Positions 25,277-34,080 of a DNA stretch of 64,000 nt are shown one piece after another (the first letter of the stretch is position 1; each line of letters opens with the position of its first letter). Origin of the DNA: an uncultured Acetatifactor sp. (GTDB lineage: Bacteria > Bacillota > Clostridia > Lachnospirales > Lachnospiraceae); assembly GCA_910577235.1 (NCBI GenBank), contig CAJTMX010000023.1, positions 1 to 64,000 of the forward strand. The letters are read 5' to 3'. Under the pieces are notes generated by a model. The model was not told the DNA's origin, searched no databases, and worked only from the letters and a program-made list of their open reading frames with translations. The position numbers and the translations under genes were made by a program.

Positions 25277-25313
25277 ATTAGGAACACATCTTTTCAAAGA
25301 ATGTGTTCCTAAT
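25277..25313. terminator. Bidirectional terminator
   Basis: ATTAGGAACACAT (25277-25289) pairs exactly with ATGTGTTCCTAAT (25301-25313). It stands between the convergent Rpn and hemolysin III genes. Confidence 0.82.
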
Positions 25314-25320
25314 CCGTATT

Positions 25321-25971
25321 TTATGCTACATAGGCATACATAAATATAAAATGACAGATGCTGCCGCCCATGACGAACAGGTGAAAGATTTCATGGGAGC
25401 CAAAATATTTGTGATGAGCGTTAAAAATTGGCAGTTTTAGCGCATAGATCACACCGCCCACAGTGTAGATGATCCCTCCGGCCAGGAGCCATAGGAAAGC
25501 CGCAGTGGGCAGGGTATCCAGCAGACGGCCGAACACCAGAACGCACACCCACCCCATGGCGATATAGATCAGCGAGGAAAACCACTTGGGGCAGGTGACC
25601 CAAAAAGCTTTGATCAGCATACCGATGATGGCGATCCCCCAGACCAAAGCTAACATGGTATAGCCAAGCGAGCCTCCCAGCACGATCAGGCATACGGGGG
25701 TATAGGAACCGGCTATCAGCACAAAGATCATCATATGGTCAATTTTACGGAAAAATTTTAGTCTTGATCCGGTAAGATTTACACTGTGGTAGGTGGCGCT
25801 GGCACCGTAAAGCAGAATCATGCTGGCCATAAATACGGTCATGGCAGTCAGCGTGATATTGCCTCCGGACACGGCTGCTTTTACCAGCAGTGGCATAGCG
25901 GCAAACACAGCCATCATCATGCCGATAAAATGGGTCAACGCACTGCCCGGTTCTCTAATAGTAATCTGCAT
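25321..25971 (-). CDS. Hemolysin III / TrhA family membrane protein
   Basis: A 216-residue protein with seven predicted membrane helices, as in the PAQR/hemolysin III family. Family marks are ASATYHSV with the conserved S-x3-H early, IDHMMIFVLIAGSYTP in the middle, and SHEIFHLFVMGGSICHF at the end; the histidines and the serine form the metal site. Members have been linked to membrane fluidity control and, less surely, to haemolysis. The gene stands alone on the minus strand, and a CAGGAGG site precedes the ATG. Confidence 0.9.
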   Translation of the reverse strand: MQITIREPGSALTHFIGMMMAVFAAMPLLVKAAVSGGNITLTAMTVFMASMILLYGASATYHSVNLTGSRLKFFRKIDHMMIFVLIAGSYTPVCLIVLGGSLGYTMLALVWGIAIIGMLIKAFWVTCPKWFSSLIYIAMGWVCVLVFGRLLDTLPTAAFLWLLAGGIIYTVGGVIYALKLPIFNAHHKYFGSHEIFHLFVMGGSICHFIFMYAYVA

Positions 25972-26107
25972 AGCAACACCTCCTGGTTTTGTATCTATTA
26001 TATGTAGTTTTAAAAACTACATTCAAGATAGTTGAATACTACACTATATAAAAGAAAAAGTCAATATATTTTGCAAAAAAAGAAACTGCCACAGATTCGT
26101 AACAGTT

Positions 26108-26374
26108 TCAGTCTTCTTCTATCACCTGGATTTCCAAATAATCAAAAGGAATCTCTTCTATGAAATTGTCCTGCCGGAATCGGGCTTTCCGGTGACGCTT
26201 GAATTCTGTCACCGTGGCGTCCAACCAGATCGGTTCTCCCAGATCAAACTCATAGCAGACCCTGTCCAGCGCCCTGAAGATCTTATGGGTGCGGGTATCG
26301 TCGCTGGCGTCCGCTATCACAGTATCCCGGAGCATCTTATTGTTTTTAAATTCTCTGGCCCATAGACGAAACAT
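26108..26374 (-). CDS. Conserved small protein of unknown function
   Basis: An 88-residue acidic and basic mixed protein that I cannot place in a family. It begins MFRLWAREFKNNKMLRDTVI and continues with ALDRVCYEFDLGEPIWLD and FDYLEIQVIEED. It has no signal or membrane segment. An AAAGGAAA site precedes the start, and the frame is free of repeats. The regular mix of residues makes it look like a real cytoplasmic protein. It stands alone, so context says nothing about its job. Confidence 0.65.
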   Translation of the reverse strand: MFRLWAREFKNNKMLRDTVIADASDDTRTHKIFRALDRVCYEFDLGEPIWLDATVTEFKRHRKARFRQDNFIEEIPFDYLEIQVIEED

Positions 26375-26712
26375 ATCCGTTTCCTTTCCACCTGTCCCGC
26401 AGAAACTGGATTTATTTTATAATATTGTACCAAGATTGGTGCGCTTTAGCGCACATGCCACCATAAAAAAGTTAAAAACGGAGCGCTTGACTTATTCTAT
26501 CATAAGAAGAGAAAATAGACAAATCCTTTTTGCTGCAGGCGAATATAAAATCGCTTTATCGCATACATATATATAGTGGGCTTTAATCTTGTAAAAAGTA
26601 CCAACAAATATTAAAAAAGGATTAATTTTTTGTGAAAAACATACATTTTTGGAATACTTTATGTTATACTGATCTTACTAAGAACAGCTATGTGGAGCTA
26701 GAAGGAGTACAT

Positions 26713-27366
26713 ATGGAACTGCGAGTAGATAACGATGACGGCATTGACAGTTGGAAGGAGGTCAATCTGATATACAATGCGGCTCTGAAACAGGTGGAGA
26801 CCAAGATAGAGATTCTCAACGATGAATTTCAGCATGTGCATCAGTATAATCCTATTGAACATGTAAAGGCAAGGATCAAGACACCGGAGAGTATCGTCAA
26901 AAAATTGAAACGCCATGGACAGGAATCTACGATAGATAATATGGTGAGATATATCAATGATATTGCGGGGATCAGGGTGATTTGTTCCTTTACCTCCGAT
27001 ATATACCGGATTGCGGACATGGTCAGACAGCAGAAGGATATTGAGGTCATAGCGGTCAAAGATTACATCACATATCCCAAGGCCAGCGGGTATAAAAGCT
27101 ATCACATGATCGTGACAGTGCCGGTATATCTGTCAGACCGTATTGTAGACACAAAAGTTGAAATCCAGATCAGGACGGTAGCTATGGATTTCTGGGCCAG
27201 CCTGGAGCATAAGATACATTATAAGTTTGAGGGGGACGCTCCCGAGCATATCAAAAGCGAGCTGGTGGAGTGTGCGAAGATGGTGTCGGATCTGGACAGC
27301 CGCATGTTGTCATTGAATGAAGAGATCCTGTCTATCAGTCATGCCAATGGCGTGCATGCGGTGTAG
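26713..27366 (+). CDS. relQ: Small alarmone synthetase, RelQ/YjbM-like
   Basis: The 217-residue protein is a single-domain (p)ppGpp synthetase. Marks are ARIKTPESIVKKLKRHG, DIAGIRVICSF, DYITYPKASGYKSYHMIV (the substrate loop) and a late VEIQIRTVAMDFWASLEHK block. It lacks the hydrolase and regulatory domains of long RelA/SpoT proteins, so it would make alarmones in response to transcription or stress rather than ribosome stalling. The ATG at 26713 has a GAAGGAG site seven bases upstream; the longer frame from 26632 contains a promoter-like region and is rejected. Confidence 0.9.
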   Translation: MELRVDNDDGIDSWKEVNLIYNAALKQVETKIEILNDEFQHVHQYNPIEHVKARIKTPESIVKKLKRHGQESTIDNMVRYINDIAGIRVICSFTSDIYRIADMVRQQKDIEVIAVKDYITYPKASGYKSYHMIVTVPVYLSDRIVDTKVEIQIRTVAMDFWASLEHKIHYKFEGDAPEHIKSELVECAKMVSDLDSRMLSLNEEILSISHANGVHAV

Positions 27367-27402
27367 CGCAAAACGCGTCCTTCTCCCCCGGAAATGAGGA
27401 GT

Positions 27403-27428
27403 GCCCAGACACCTTGCGGCATCTGGGC
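27403..27428 (+). terminator. Possible terminator hairpin after relQ
   Basis: GCCCAGA (27403-27409) pairs with TCTGGGC (27422-27428). The tail is TATTATG rather than a T-run, so termination would be weak. Confidence 0.4.
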
Positions 27429-27560
27429 TATTATGAAAAAATTAGCAATTATGCGATTTCGGTAAGTCGTTTGACTTATAAACAGTATACCAATCAATTA
27501 TGAATAAACTGTGAACTGGCTGTTAAGGATTGGTGAATCTAAACTCCGTCGTATTTTTGG

Positions 27561-27589
27561 TTGTAATGTTGAAAAAACAATGATAAAAT
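27561..27589 (+). promoter_or_regulatory. Promoter of the coiled-coil membrane protein gene
   Basis: TTGTAA (27561-27566), 17 bp, TAAAAT (27584-27589), about 43 bp before the start codon. Confidence 0.5.
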
Positions 27590-27631
27590 AGAATAAAGAA
27601 TTTGCACTTTGAATTGTCTGGAGGAAGAGCA

Positions 27632-28405
27632 ATGGATACGTTTATCGACAAACTGGCACAGCGCTTGACTGCGCAGGAGATGATCAAGGCAAATACGGCG
27701 GCGGACGCGGAGGAATTACACAAGGTGCAGGGACAGGTAAAGCAGTATGAAGCCTATCTGGACGAGATGCAGAGTATCAGTTCCGCTACCGCGGCGGCGG
27801 TGACCAGGTTGGAACATGCCGGTGAAACGTCTGCGGAGATGGTGGACCGGCTGGAGCATGCCAGCGTGGCTTCTGCGGCGGTGATCGAGCGTCTGGAGGG
27901 CGCCATAGAGTCGGCGCTGCAGGCAATCGGACGTATGGAGCATATGCAGGAAGTGTCCACTGAGCTGGCAGATAAGCTGGAACATGTTGGCGTGGCGTCT
28001 GCCGCCGCGTCAGAGAGAATTGACCAGATAGTGAGTGTGGGCATTGACAAGCTACAGCATGCGGAAGTGAATACAGACGGGATCAACGAATTGGTGGAGA
28101 CCAGTATCGGCAAGATCAGGGAAATGCAGCAAGGTAATGAAAATATTCAGACGCTGCTCAGAGACAGCGCCAACAGCCAGAACGAAACCATCAGTGATTT
28201 TGTACACAAGGAGAATGTGAAAGTGTACCGCAACGTGCAGGCGGTGGTTGTGGAAGAGGCGGCAAAACACACGGAGAATCTGGAAAAGGTGAGCAAGTCC
28301 GGTGCCGTTAAGATAAAAGCGGTCCTGGGTATCTCGCTTGCTGCGCTGGCGGTGTCGCTGGGGTCCTTGATATTCCAGATACTTGCTTATCTGCATATCA
28401 TTTGA
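27632..28405 (+). CDS. Repeat-rich coiled-coil protein with C-terminal membrane anchor
   Basis: A 257-residue protein starting MDTFIDKLAQRLTAQEMIKAN. Residues about 60-130 hold five 14-residue repeats of the type RLEHAxxxSAxxxx, two heptads each: RLEHAGETSAEMVD, RLEHASVASAAVIE, RLEGAIESALQAIG, RMEHMQEVSTELAD and KLEHVGVASAAASE. A long helical region follows, and the C-terminus ends in one membrane helix (ISLAALAVSLGSLIFQILAYL). This is a tail-anchored layout with the coiled-coil in the cytoplasm. The ATG at 27632 has a CTGGAGGAAG site. The function is unknown; a scaffold or cell-division role would fit the shape, but nothing in the context supports it. Confidence 0.7.
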   Translation: MDTFIDKLAQRLTAQEMIKANTAADAEELHKVQGQVKQYEAYLDEMQSISSATAAAVTRLEHAGETSAEMVDRLEHASVASAAVIERLEGAIESALQAIGRMEHMQEVSTELADKLEHVGVASAAASERIDQIVSVGIDKLQHAEVNTDGINELVETSIGKIREMQQGNENIQTLLRDSANSQNETISDFVHKENVKVYRNVQAVVVEEAAKHTENLEKVSKSGAVKIKAVLGISLAALAVSLGSLIFQILAYLHII

Positions 28406-28516
28406 TCCGGTGTATAGGTGACATACAAGGCGGCTGTGTCTCGTGACATAGCCGTTTTTTGGTGGCACCATGGGGTGCATGTCGGCAGGATTACAGAAAT
28501 AGAGGGAGTATATCAT

Positions 28517-29086
28517 ATGGAAAAAGAATTATGGAAACCGGGAAATATGTTGTATCCGCTGCCCGTGGTCATGGTCAGCGTTACGGATGGGGAGGGGCAC
28601 GACAATATCATTACAGTAGCCTGGACCGGTACCGTGTGCAGCGATCCCCCCATGCTGTCCGTCTCCCTGCGTCCGGAGCGGTATTCCTATTCCATGCTGA
28701 AAAAAACGGGTGAGTTCGTAGTCAATCTGGTGACAGAGGACTTGGTTTATGCCACGGACTTTTGCGGGGTGAAGAGCGGAAGAGATCTGGATAAATTCCG
28801 GGAGATGAAACTGACCAGGCTGCCGGCATCCAAGGTGCAAGCCCCCATGATCGGTGAAAGTCCCGTGAATCTGGAATGCCGGGTGAGCCAGGTGATCCCT
28901 CTGGGGACCCATGATATGTTCTTGGCACAGATCGTGGCGGTTCACGCGGACCGGCAATACATGGATGAAAAGGGAAAATTTCATCTGGAGCAGGCCCGGC
29001 CCGTGGTGTATTCCCACGGGGATTATCTGGCCACAGGAGAAAAACTGGGTACCTTTGGGTACAGCGTCAGGAAGAAAGGGGATTGA
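28517..29086 (+). CDS. Flavin reductase family protein
   Basis: A 189-residue FMN-binding split-barrel protein. MLYPLPVVMVSVTD and DNIITVAWTGTVCSDPPMLS are the flavin-binding strands, and EFVVNLVTEDL and the late HMFLA-like block (THDMFLAQIVAVHAD) fit the family. Such proteins reduce or carry flavin for partner oxidoreductases; the partner is not adjacent. The ATG at 28517 follows an AGAGGGAG site. Its last 20 bases overlap the end of the convergent dinB gene. Confidence 0.85.
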   Translation: MEKELWKPGNMLYPLPVVMVSVTDGEGHDNIITVAWTGTVCSDPPMLSVSLRPERYSYSMLKKTGEFVVNLVTEDLVYATDFCGVKSGRDLDKFREMKLTRLPASKVQAPMIGESPVNLECRVSQVIPLGTHDMFLAQIVAVHADRQYMDEKGKFHLEQARPVVYSHGDYLATGEKLGTFGYSVRKKGD

Positions 29087-30323
29087 CGGGTGAGTTCATC
29101 AGACTTCCCCTTTTTATGATATCTTTTCCGTATTTGCCCCGCAAACCGTCCAGGGCCTTATCCAGGCGTTGCTGTTTCTCACTGTCGGGGGTGGGCCGGG
29201 CGGCGGAAAAGCAAGAATCCGGCGCGGTGCCTCGATAGTCGAACAGGCTCAGTTGTACCGGTTCTGTCTCCGCCACCAGCTTGGAGGTGCGGATGCCCAG
29301 CAGACGTATGGGTCGACCGTCCCATAGTTCATCAAAGAGCCTGCAAGCCGTTTCATAAATCGCCTGAGAAGAGGCGGTGGGAGCAGGTAGCTGCATCTGG
29401 TGGGACACGGATTGAAAAGTGGCGTATTTGATTTCCGTACTGACCATACCTGCCAACTCTCCGGATGCCCGGAGTCTGCCGGCCACAGATTCGGCAAGGG
29501 ATAACAGCGCGGGAAACGCGTCCTCGCGTGTCAGAGCGTCCTGCTGTAGCGTAGTGGAATTTCCCACCCCCCTGGTCTTTACGGGTTTGGGTGTGATATC
29601 CGAGTCATCTATGCCGTTAGCATACTGCCACAGCGTGATTCCGTGACTTTTCAGATGAGCTTCCAGAATATCTCTTCGAGTGTGGGCCAGGTCGCCGATG
29701 GTCACGATGCCCAGTTTGCGCAGTGCCTCCACGCTGGACTGACCACAGAGAAACAGGGAGGAGACGGGCAGAGGCCACATTTTATCGGGAATCTCTCTGA
29801 CATACAGGGTGTGGACCAGATCGGGTTTTTTAAAGTCGGAGGCCATCTTGGCCAGCACCTTGCGGTCGGAGATGCCTATGTTGACCGTAAAGCCCAGAGT
29901 ATCGCGTACCCTGTCCTTGATACAGTGCGCGGCGTTCTCGGGAGAAGTATATTTTTTTGCAATGGGGGTATAATCCATATAACATTCGTCAATACTGACT
30001 TGTTCTATATCGGGACAGACATTGGACAAAAGCTCCATCAGTTCCTGGCTGCGGCGTTGGTACATATGGTGATCCGGAGGTACCATAGTCAGATTAGGAC
30101 ATTTCCGCAGGGCATTTATCACCGGTTCTCCGGTGGTGATACCGTAAGCCTTGGCGGGCAGGGATTTGGCCAGCACTACGCCGTGGCGCTTTGCCATATC
30201 GCCGCCTACGATGGCGGGGATCAGGCGAAGATCGGTCCCGCTACCTTCCTGTAGCATGGAGAGTGCAGTCCAGCTCAGATAAGCGGAATTGACATCAATA
30301 TGAAAAAATACGCGTTCTTCCAT
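29067..30323 (-). CDS. dinB: Y-family DNA polymerase IV
   Basis: The 418-residue protein is a translesion polymerase. FFHIDVNSAYLSW holds the first catalytic aspartate, and QVSIDECYMDYT the D-E pair of the Y-family active site. LAKMASDFKKPD and the helix-hairpin-helix region LRKLGIVTIGDLAHT follow, and the C-terminal little-finger domain is present. It copies across damaged DNA at low fidelity. The start at 30323 gives the usual N-terminus on a GGAG site; the frame extends upstream without a start signal. It has no beta-clamp motif that I can name with certainty. Confidence 0.9.
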   Translation of the reverse strand: MEERVFFHIDVNSAYLSWTALSMLQEGSGTDLRLIPAIVGGDMAKRHGVVLAKSLPAKAYGITTGEPVINALRKCPNLTMVPPDHHMYQRRSQELMELLSNVCPDIEQVSIDECYMDYTPIAKKYTSPENAAHCIKDRVRDTLGFTVNIGISDRKVLAKMASDFKKPDLVHTLYVREIPDKMWPLPVSSLFLCGQSSVEALRKLGIVTIGDLAHTRRDILEAHLKSHGITLWQYANGIDDSDITPKPVKTRGVGNSTTLQQDALTREDAFPALLSLAESVAGRLRASGELAGMVSTEIKYATFQSVSHQMQLPAPTASSQAIYETACRLFDELWDGRPIRLLGIRTSKLVAETEPVQLSLFDYRGTAPDSCFSAARPTPDSEKQQRLDKALDGLRGKYGKDIIKRGSLMNSPVNPLSS

Positions 30324-30514
30324 GATTTCTCCTTTTGTCCGGCAGGGGTTATTTCTTAAGATTAGTATACACCCGGCAAGAAGGTCTTTACAACTAAAAT
30401 CAAAGTTGGTATGATATATGGGGTTGTGAGGAAATATCGCTAATGAAAGCATGGAATATACTTCCTGGTTGAGCGGGGTCGCGAGGCAAGCCTGCGATGC
30501 CCATGGGGATGCAG

Positions 30515-32104
30515 ATGAAAATTACAAAATATAGAAAAGCATTAAAAGTTACATATTTAAAGTGGAATTTGTTGATACTGTTAGCATGTCTGTTGTTTAT
30601 GCACGGATATGTAAAACTTGAGAGTACGGGAGACAATCTGTTTCATATCTTTATCAATGGCATCCAGGTGGGTAGCACGGCCAGTCCCCAGGAGGCGGAG
30701 GAGATGCTGTGGGACGCTAGAAGACAGATCGCGGCCTCTTCTGAAGAATTGATTCTGATGGATGTGGAGATGACCTATGTGGGTGAGGAGATCATGTACG
30801 GCTACGTGGATGATCCCGGGGAAGTGTATGACAATATCTGCCAGGCGCTGCGTTCCGGTATGCAGGAAACCAGCGTTCGCTCCTATACATTGAAGATGGA
30901 TCAGTATATGGTGAATCTGGCGTCAGTGGAGGAGATGGAGCAGCTGTTGCAGGCGGTGATCAGCAAGTACGACAGCGAGGGCAAGTTCGGTGTGGACATC
31001 GTGCAGGATGAGAATAGGCTGTTCAATGTGCTGACGATTGACACGGTGGACATGCAGAGGCAGTTGGAGGAACAGGAACTTCAGCAGCAGGAGCAGTTTC
31101 TCTATCCCGAGGGCGGTGTCCAGGCGCAGCTGACGGAATTGTTTGCCCAGGATGTGGAGAAGGAAGAAAAAGATTTTGAGGACTATGAGCTGGGCATCAT
31201 GTCTATGGACTTTGCCGAGAAAGTGGAGATTGTGGAGGCCTATCTGCCGCAGAGCCAGCTGCAGCCTCTGGAAAAGGCCATAGAGGAGCTGACGGTAGAG
31301 CAGGAGACGGCGGGTATATATGTGGTGCAGGCAGGGGATACACTTTCGGAGATTTCTTTGAAAGTGAATATTCCCATGGAACAGATCGTGGCGATGAATG
31401 ATGCGCTGGAGACGGTCAACACTACGATCAGGGTCGGGCAGGAGCTGATCATCACCGTGCCGGAGCCGAAAGTTTCCGTGGAACGCACCGAGGTCAACTA
31501 TTATGAAGAGATTTATGACGCGCAGGTGATCTATATTGACAAAGACGAGTGGTTTACCACGCAGACCAATGTGGTACAGCAGCCACACGCCGGTTTTCGG
31601 AAAATTGTGGCACAAGAGAATTATTTGAATGATACCCTGACCGAGCGGGAGATACTAAAGGAAGAGGTACTCATGGAGGCCGTTCCCAAGATTGTGGAGC
31701 GGGGAACCAAGGTGCCGCCCACCTATATCAAACCTATCTCGGGAGGTCGTTCTTCCTCGGGATTTGGCAGACGCAGCGCGCCTACCAAGGGAGCCAGCAC
31801 CTACCACAAGGGACAGGATTGGGCAACGGCTGTGGGCACCACCGTTGTAGCGTCCTGCGGAGGCCGGGTATCCAGAGCCGGATGGGGCAGCGGCTACGGC
31901 TATGTGGTATATATTGACCATGAAGACGGCAGACAGACAAGATATGCTCACCTCTCCAAGATCGTGGTGAAAGTAGGAGATTATGTAAAGCAGGGACAGA
32001 AGATCGCTCTCAGCGGTAATACCGGTATCTCCACAGGTCCGCACCTGCATTTTGAGATGCTGATAGGCGGAAAACAGGTGAACCCTCTCAAGTATCTCAA
32101 GTGA
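30515..32104 (+). CDS. LysM-G5-M23 peptidase (membrane-anchored cell-wall hydrolase)
   Basis: A roughly 529-residue exported protein. A membrane helix near the N-terminus (WNLLILLACLLFMHGYV) anchors it. A long helical spacer leads to a LysM domain (IYVVQAGDTLSEISLKVNI, about residues 262-310 from this start) that binds glycan. A G5-like domain follows (about 320-395). The M23 endopeptidase domain at the end has GQDWATAVGT preceded by H (H-x3-D) and GPHLHFEM (H-x-H), the zinc ligands. It would cut peptide cross-links outside the membrane. The start is ambiguous between 30497 and 30515; a GGGGAT stretch six bases before 30515 favours the latter. The terminator at 32112 follows. Confidence 0.88.
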   Translation: MKITKYRKALKVTYLKWNLLILLACLLFMHGYVKLESTGDNLFHIFINGIQVGSTASPQEAEEMLWDARRQIAASSEELILMDVEMTYVGEEIMYGYVDDPGEVYDNICQALRSGMQETSVRSYTLKMDQYMVNLASVEEMEQLLQAVISKYDSEGKFGVDIVQDENRLFNVLTIDTVDMQRQLEEQELQQQEQFLYPEGGVQAQLTELFAQDVEKEEKDFEDYELGIMSMDFAEKVEIVEAYLPQSQLQPLEKAIEELTVEQETAGIYVVQAGDTLSEISLKVNIPMEQIVAMNDALETVNTTIRVGQELIITVPEPKVSVERTEVNYYEEIYDAQVIYIDKDEWFTTQTNVVQQPHAGFRKIVAQENYLNDTLTEREILKEEVLMEAVPKIVERGTKVPPTYIKPISGGRSSSGFGRRSAPTKGASTYHKGQDWATAVGTTVVASCGGRVSRAGWGSGYGYVVYIDHEDGRQTRYAHLSKIVVKVGDYVKQGQKIALSGNTGISTGPHLHFEMLIGGKQVNPLKYLK

Positions 32105-32111
32105 CAAAGAA

Positions 32112-32165
32112 CCCTGTTTCCCCCCCAAGGGAGCCGGGAAACAGGGGGAACGAACGTTCCGTTTT
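32112..32165 (+). terminator. Terminator after the M23 peptidase gene
   Basis: CCCTGTTTCCC (32112-32122) pairs with GGGAAACAGGG (32136-32146). A second palindrome, GGAACG/CGTTCC (32147-32160), follows directly and is trailed by GTTTT. Confidence 0.75.
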
Positions 32166-32190
32166 ACAAACAGGAATTTTATGGTATAAT
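32163..32190 (+). promoter_or_regulatory. Sigma-A promoter with long murA leader
   Basis: TTTACA (32163-32168), 16 bp, TATAAT (32185-32190). The leader to murA is about 280 nt and begins with a hairpin, AATCTC/GAGATT (32195-32212). I see no known riboswitch in it, and otherwise nothing in 32105-32477. Confidence 0.6.
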
Positions 32191-32477
32191 AAGTTAATCT
32201 CCTTTTTGAGATTATGCAACCGACAAAATGCAGGTGCGCATCTGTGTTCCGGCAACTACATGCTGTGGGAAGACCGCTTTATTGAATCAGTTTCCGGGCT
32301 GTGATGTGACTGCTTATTTGGACTCAACGATAAATTAATTAGAAGGACATTGCAAAAAGCTGAATAGTAGTTTTTCAGATGTAAGACGTATTATTTGACT
32401 GTCACTGAATAATAGTGCACAGGCAGTATTTCCGTGGAAAACAACTTTTTTATATAAATCAGTATGAGGTAAACAAA

Positions 32478-33770
32478 ATGGAACAATACGCAATTAAGGG
32501 CGGTAATCCATTGGTAGGTGAGGTAGAGATAGGGGGAGCCAAAAACGCGGCGCTTCCTATTCTTGCTGCGTCCGTAATGACTGATGAGACCGTTTATATA
32601 GACAACCTGCCGGACGTGCGGGATACAAATATACTGTTGAAAGCGATGCAGGGGATCGGGGTGCTGGAGAAACGCACCGGCAGGCACAGTGTAACGCTCA
32701 ATGCCGCACAGATAAACAGTCTGGTGGTGGAGGACGATAATATCAAGAAAATACGGGCCTCCTATTATTTGATCGGCGCGATGCTGGGTAAGTACAAGCA
32801 GGCCGAGGTGGCGCTGCCCGGAGGATGCGATATCGGCTGCAGAGCCATCGACCAGCACATCAAGGGTTTTAAGGCGCTGGGAGCCGAGGTGTGGATTGAA
32901 CATGGCCTTATCAAGACCAGAGCGGAAAAACTGGTGGGCAGTCATATTTATATGGACTGCGTCAGCGTGGGTGCCACGATCAATGTGATGATGGCGGCGG
33001 CCATGGCCGAAGGCCAGACGATCATAGAAAACGCGGCCAAGGAACCCCATGTGGTGGATCTGGCGAACTTTTTAAACAGCATGGGTGCAAAGATCAAGGG
33101 AGCAGGTACGGACGTGATCCGTATCAAGGGCGTAAACAAGCTCCGTGGCACGGAATATACGATCATTCCGGATCAGATTGAGGCGGGAACTTTCATGTTT
33201 GCCGCGGCGCTCACCAAAGGGGATATCACCGTGAAGAACGTGATTCCCAAGCATCTGGAATCCATCACCGCCAAGCTTTTGGAGATCGGTTGCGAGATCG
33301 AGGAATCCGACGACGCCATGAGGGTGGTATGCTCCAAACCGCTGAAACGTACCCATGTAAAAACCCTCCCTTACCCTGGTTTCCCTACGGATATGCAGCC
33401 CCAGATCACTGTGGCGCTGGGGTTGTCCACGGGTACCAGCATTGTGACGGATACTATTTTTGAGAATCGTTTTAAGTATGTGGATGAACTGACCCGAATG
33501 GGCGCGGACATCAAGGTGGAGGGAACCACTGCCATCATCAACGGAGTGGGACGCTACACGGGTGCCAGCCTGTCAGCGCCGGATCTGCGGGCCGGAGCCG
33601 CTCTGGTGGTTGCCGGTCTGGCCGCCGAAGGGATCACCATGGTGGATGAGATTCACTATATCGCCAGAGGTTACGAAGATTTCCATTTAAAGCTCCAGGG
33701 TCTGGGGGCGCAGATCGAGTTGGTAAATTCCGACAGGGATTTACAGAAATTTAAGATGAAAGTGGGTTGA
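32478..33770 (+). CDS. murA: UDP-N-acetylglucosamine 1-carboxyvinyltransferase
   Basis: The 430-residue EPT-family enzyme makes the first committed step of peptidoglycan synthesis: it moves enolpyruvate from PEP to UDP-GlcNAc. EVEIGGAKNAALPILAAS is the N-terminal signature, LPGGCDIGCRAIDQHIKGF contains the catalytic cysteine that fosfomycin attacks, and FPTDMQPQ and RAGAALVVAG are later blocks. The ATG at 32478 has a TGAGGTAA site; the longer frame from 32415 is not supported. The stop codon overlaps the -35 box of the metK promoter. Confidence 0.95.
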   Translation: MEQYAIKGGNPLVGEVEIGGAKNAALPILAASVMTDETVYIDNLPDVRDTNILLKAMQGIGVLEKRTGRHSVTLNAAQINSLVVEDDNIKKIRASYYLIGAMLGKYKQAEVALPGGCDIGCRAIDQHIKGFKALGAEVWIEHGLIKTRAEKLVGSHIYMDCVSVGATINVMMAAAMAEGQTIIENAAKEPHVVDLANFLNSMGAKIKGAGTDVIRIKGVNKLRGTEYTIIPDQIEAGTFMFAAALTKGDITVKNVIPKHLESITAKLLEIGCEIEESDDAMRVVCSKPLKRTHVKTLPYPGFPTDMQPQITVALGLSTGTSIVTDTIFENRFKYVDELTRMGADIKVEGTTAIINGVGRYTGASLSAPDLRAGAALVVAGLAAEGITMVDEIHYIARGYEDFHLKLQGLGAQIELVNSDRDLQKFKMKVG

Positions 33771-33795
33771 CAAACGTTCCCTAAGGGTGTATTGT
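33767..33795 (+). promoter_or_regulatory. Sigma-A promoter of metK, overlapping the murA stop
   Basis: TTGACA (33767-33772) contains the murA TGA (33768-33770). A 17-bp spacer leads to TATTGT (33790-33795). Transcription would start just before the SAM-I riboswitch. Confidence 0.65.
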
Positions 33796-33824
33796 GTCAA
33801 TATAAAGAAATTAAATAGATTTTT

Positions 33825-33925
33825 CTCTTATTCAGAGTGGTGGAGATACATAGGATCTGTGAAGCCACGGCAACCCCGGCGACGGAAGGTGCCAACCTGA
33901 GCGAGTAGTACTTGAACAATAAGAG
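33825..33925 (+). promoter_or_regulatory. SAM-I (S-box) riboswitch
   Basis: The closing stem is CTCTTATT (33825-33832) with AATAAGAG (33918-33925). Inside are the S-box core words: AGAGTGGTGGAG, a hairpin around TACATAGGATCTGTG, GAAGCCACGGCAACC, and AAGGTGCCAACCTGAGCGAG. These match the SAM-I consensus. SAM binding would favour the terminator at 33946 and so switch off metK, whose product makes SAM. Confidence 0.95.
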
Positions 33926-33945
33926 GATAAGAACCAGAAATTCGA

Positions 33946-33973
33946 GTCCGCTTTTTGTGAGCGGACTTTTTTT
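33946..33973 (+). terminator. Expression-platform terminator of the SAM riboswitch
   Basis: GTCCGC (33946-33951) pairs with GCGGAC (33961-33966), followed by seven T. It stands about 20 nt after the aptamer and 107 bp before metK. Confidence 0.9.
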
Positions 33974-34080
33974 CTGGACATTTCGAAACTCTCTGTCCTG
34001 GTGACGGAGTTTCGCCCATCTCCAGTATCTGGAAATGGGGTTTTGCAATTACCAAGACTAAACAAAATAAGGAGGTTCAT

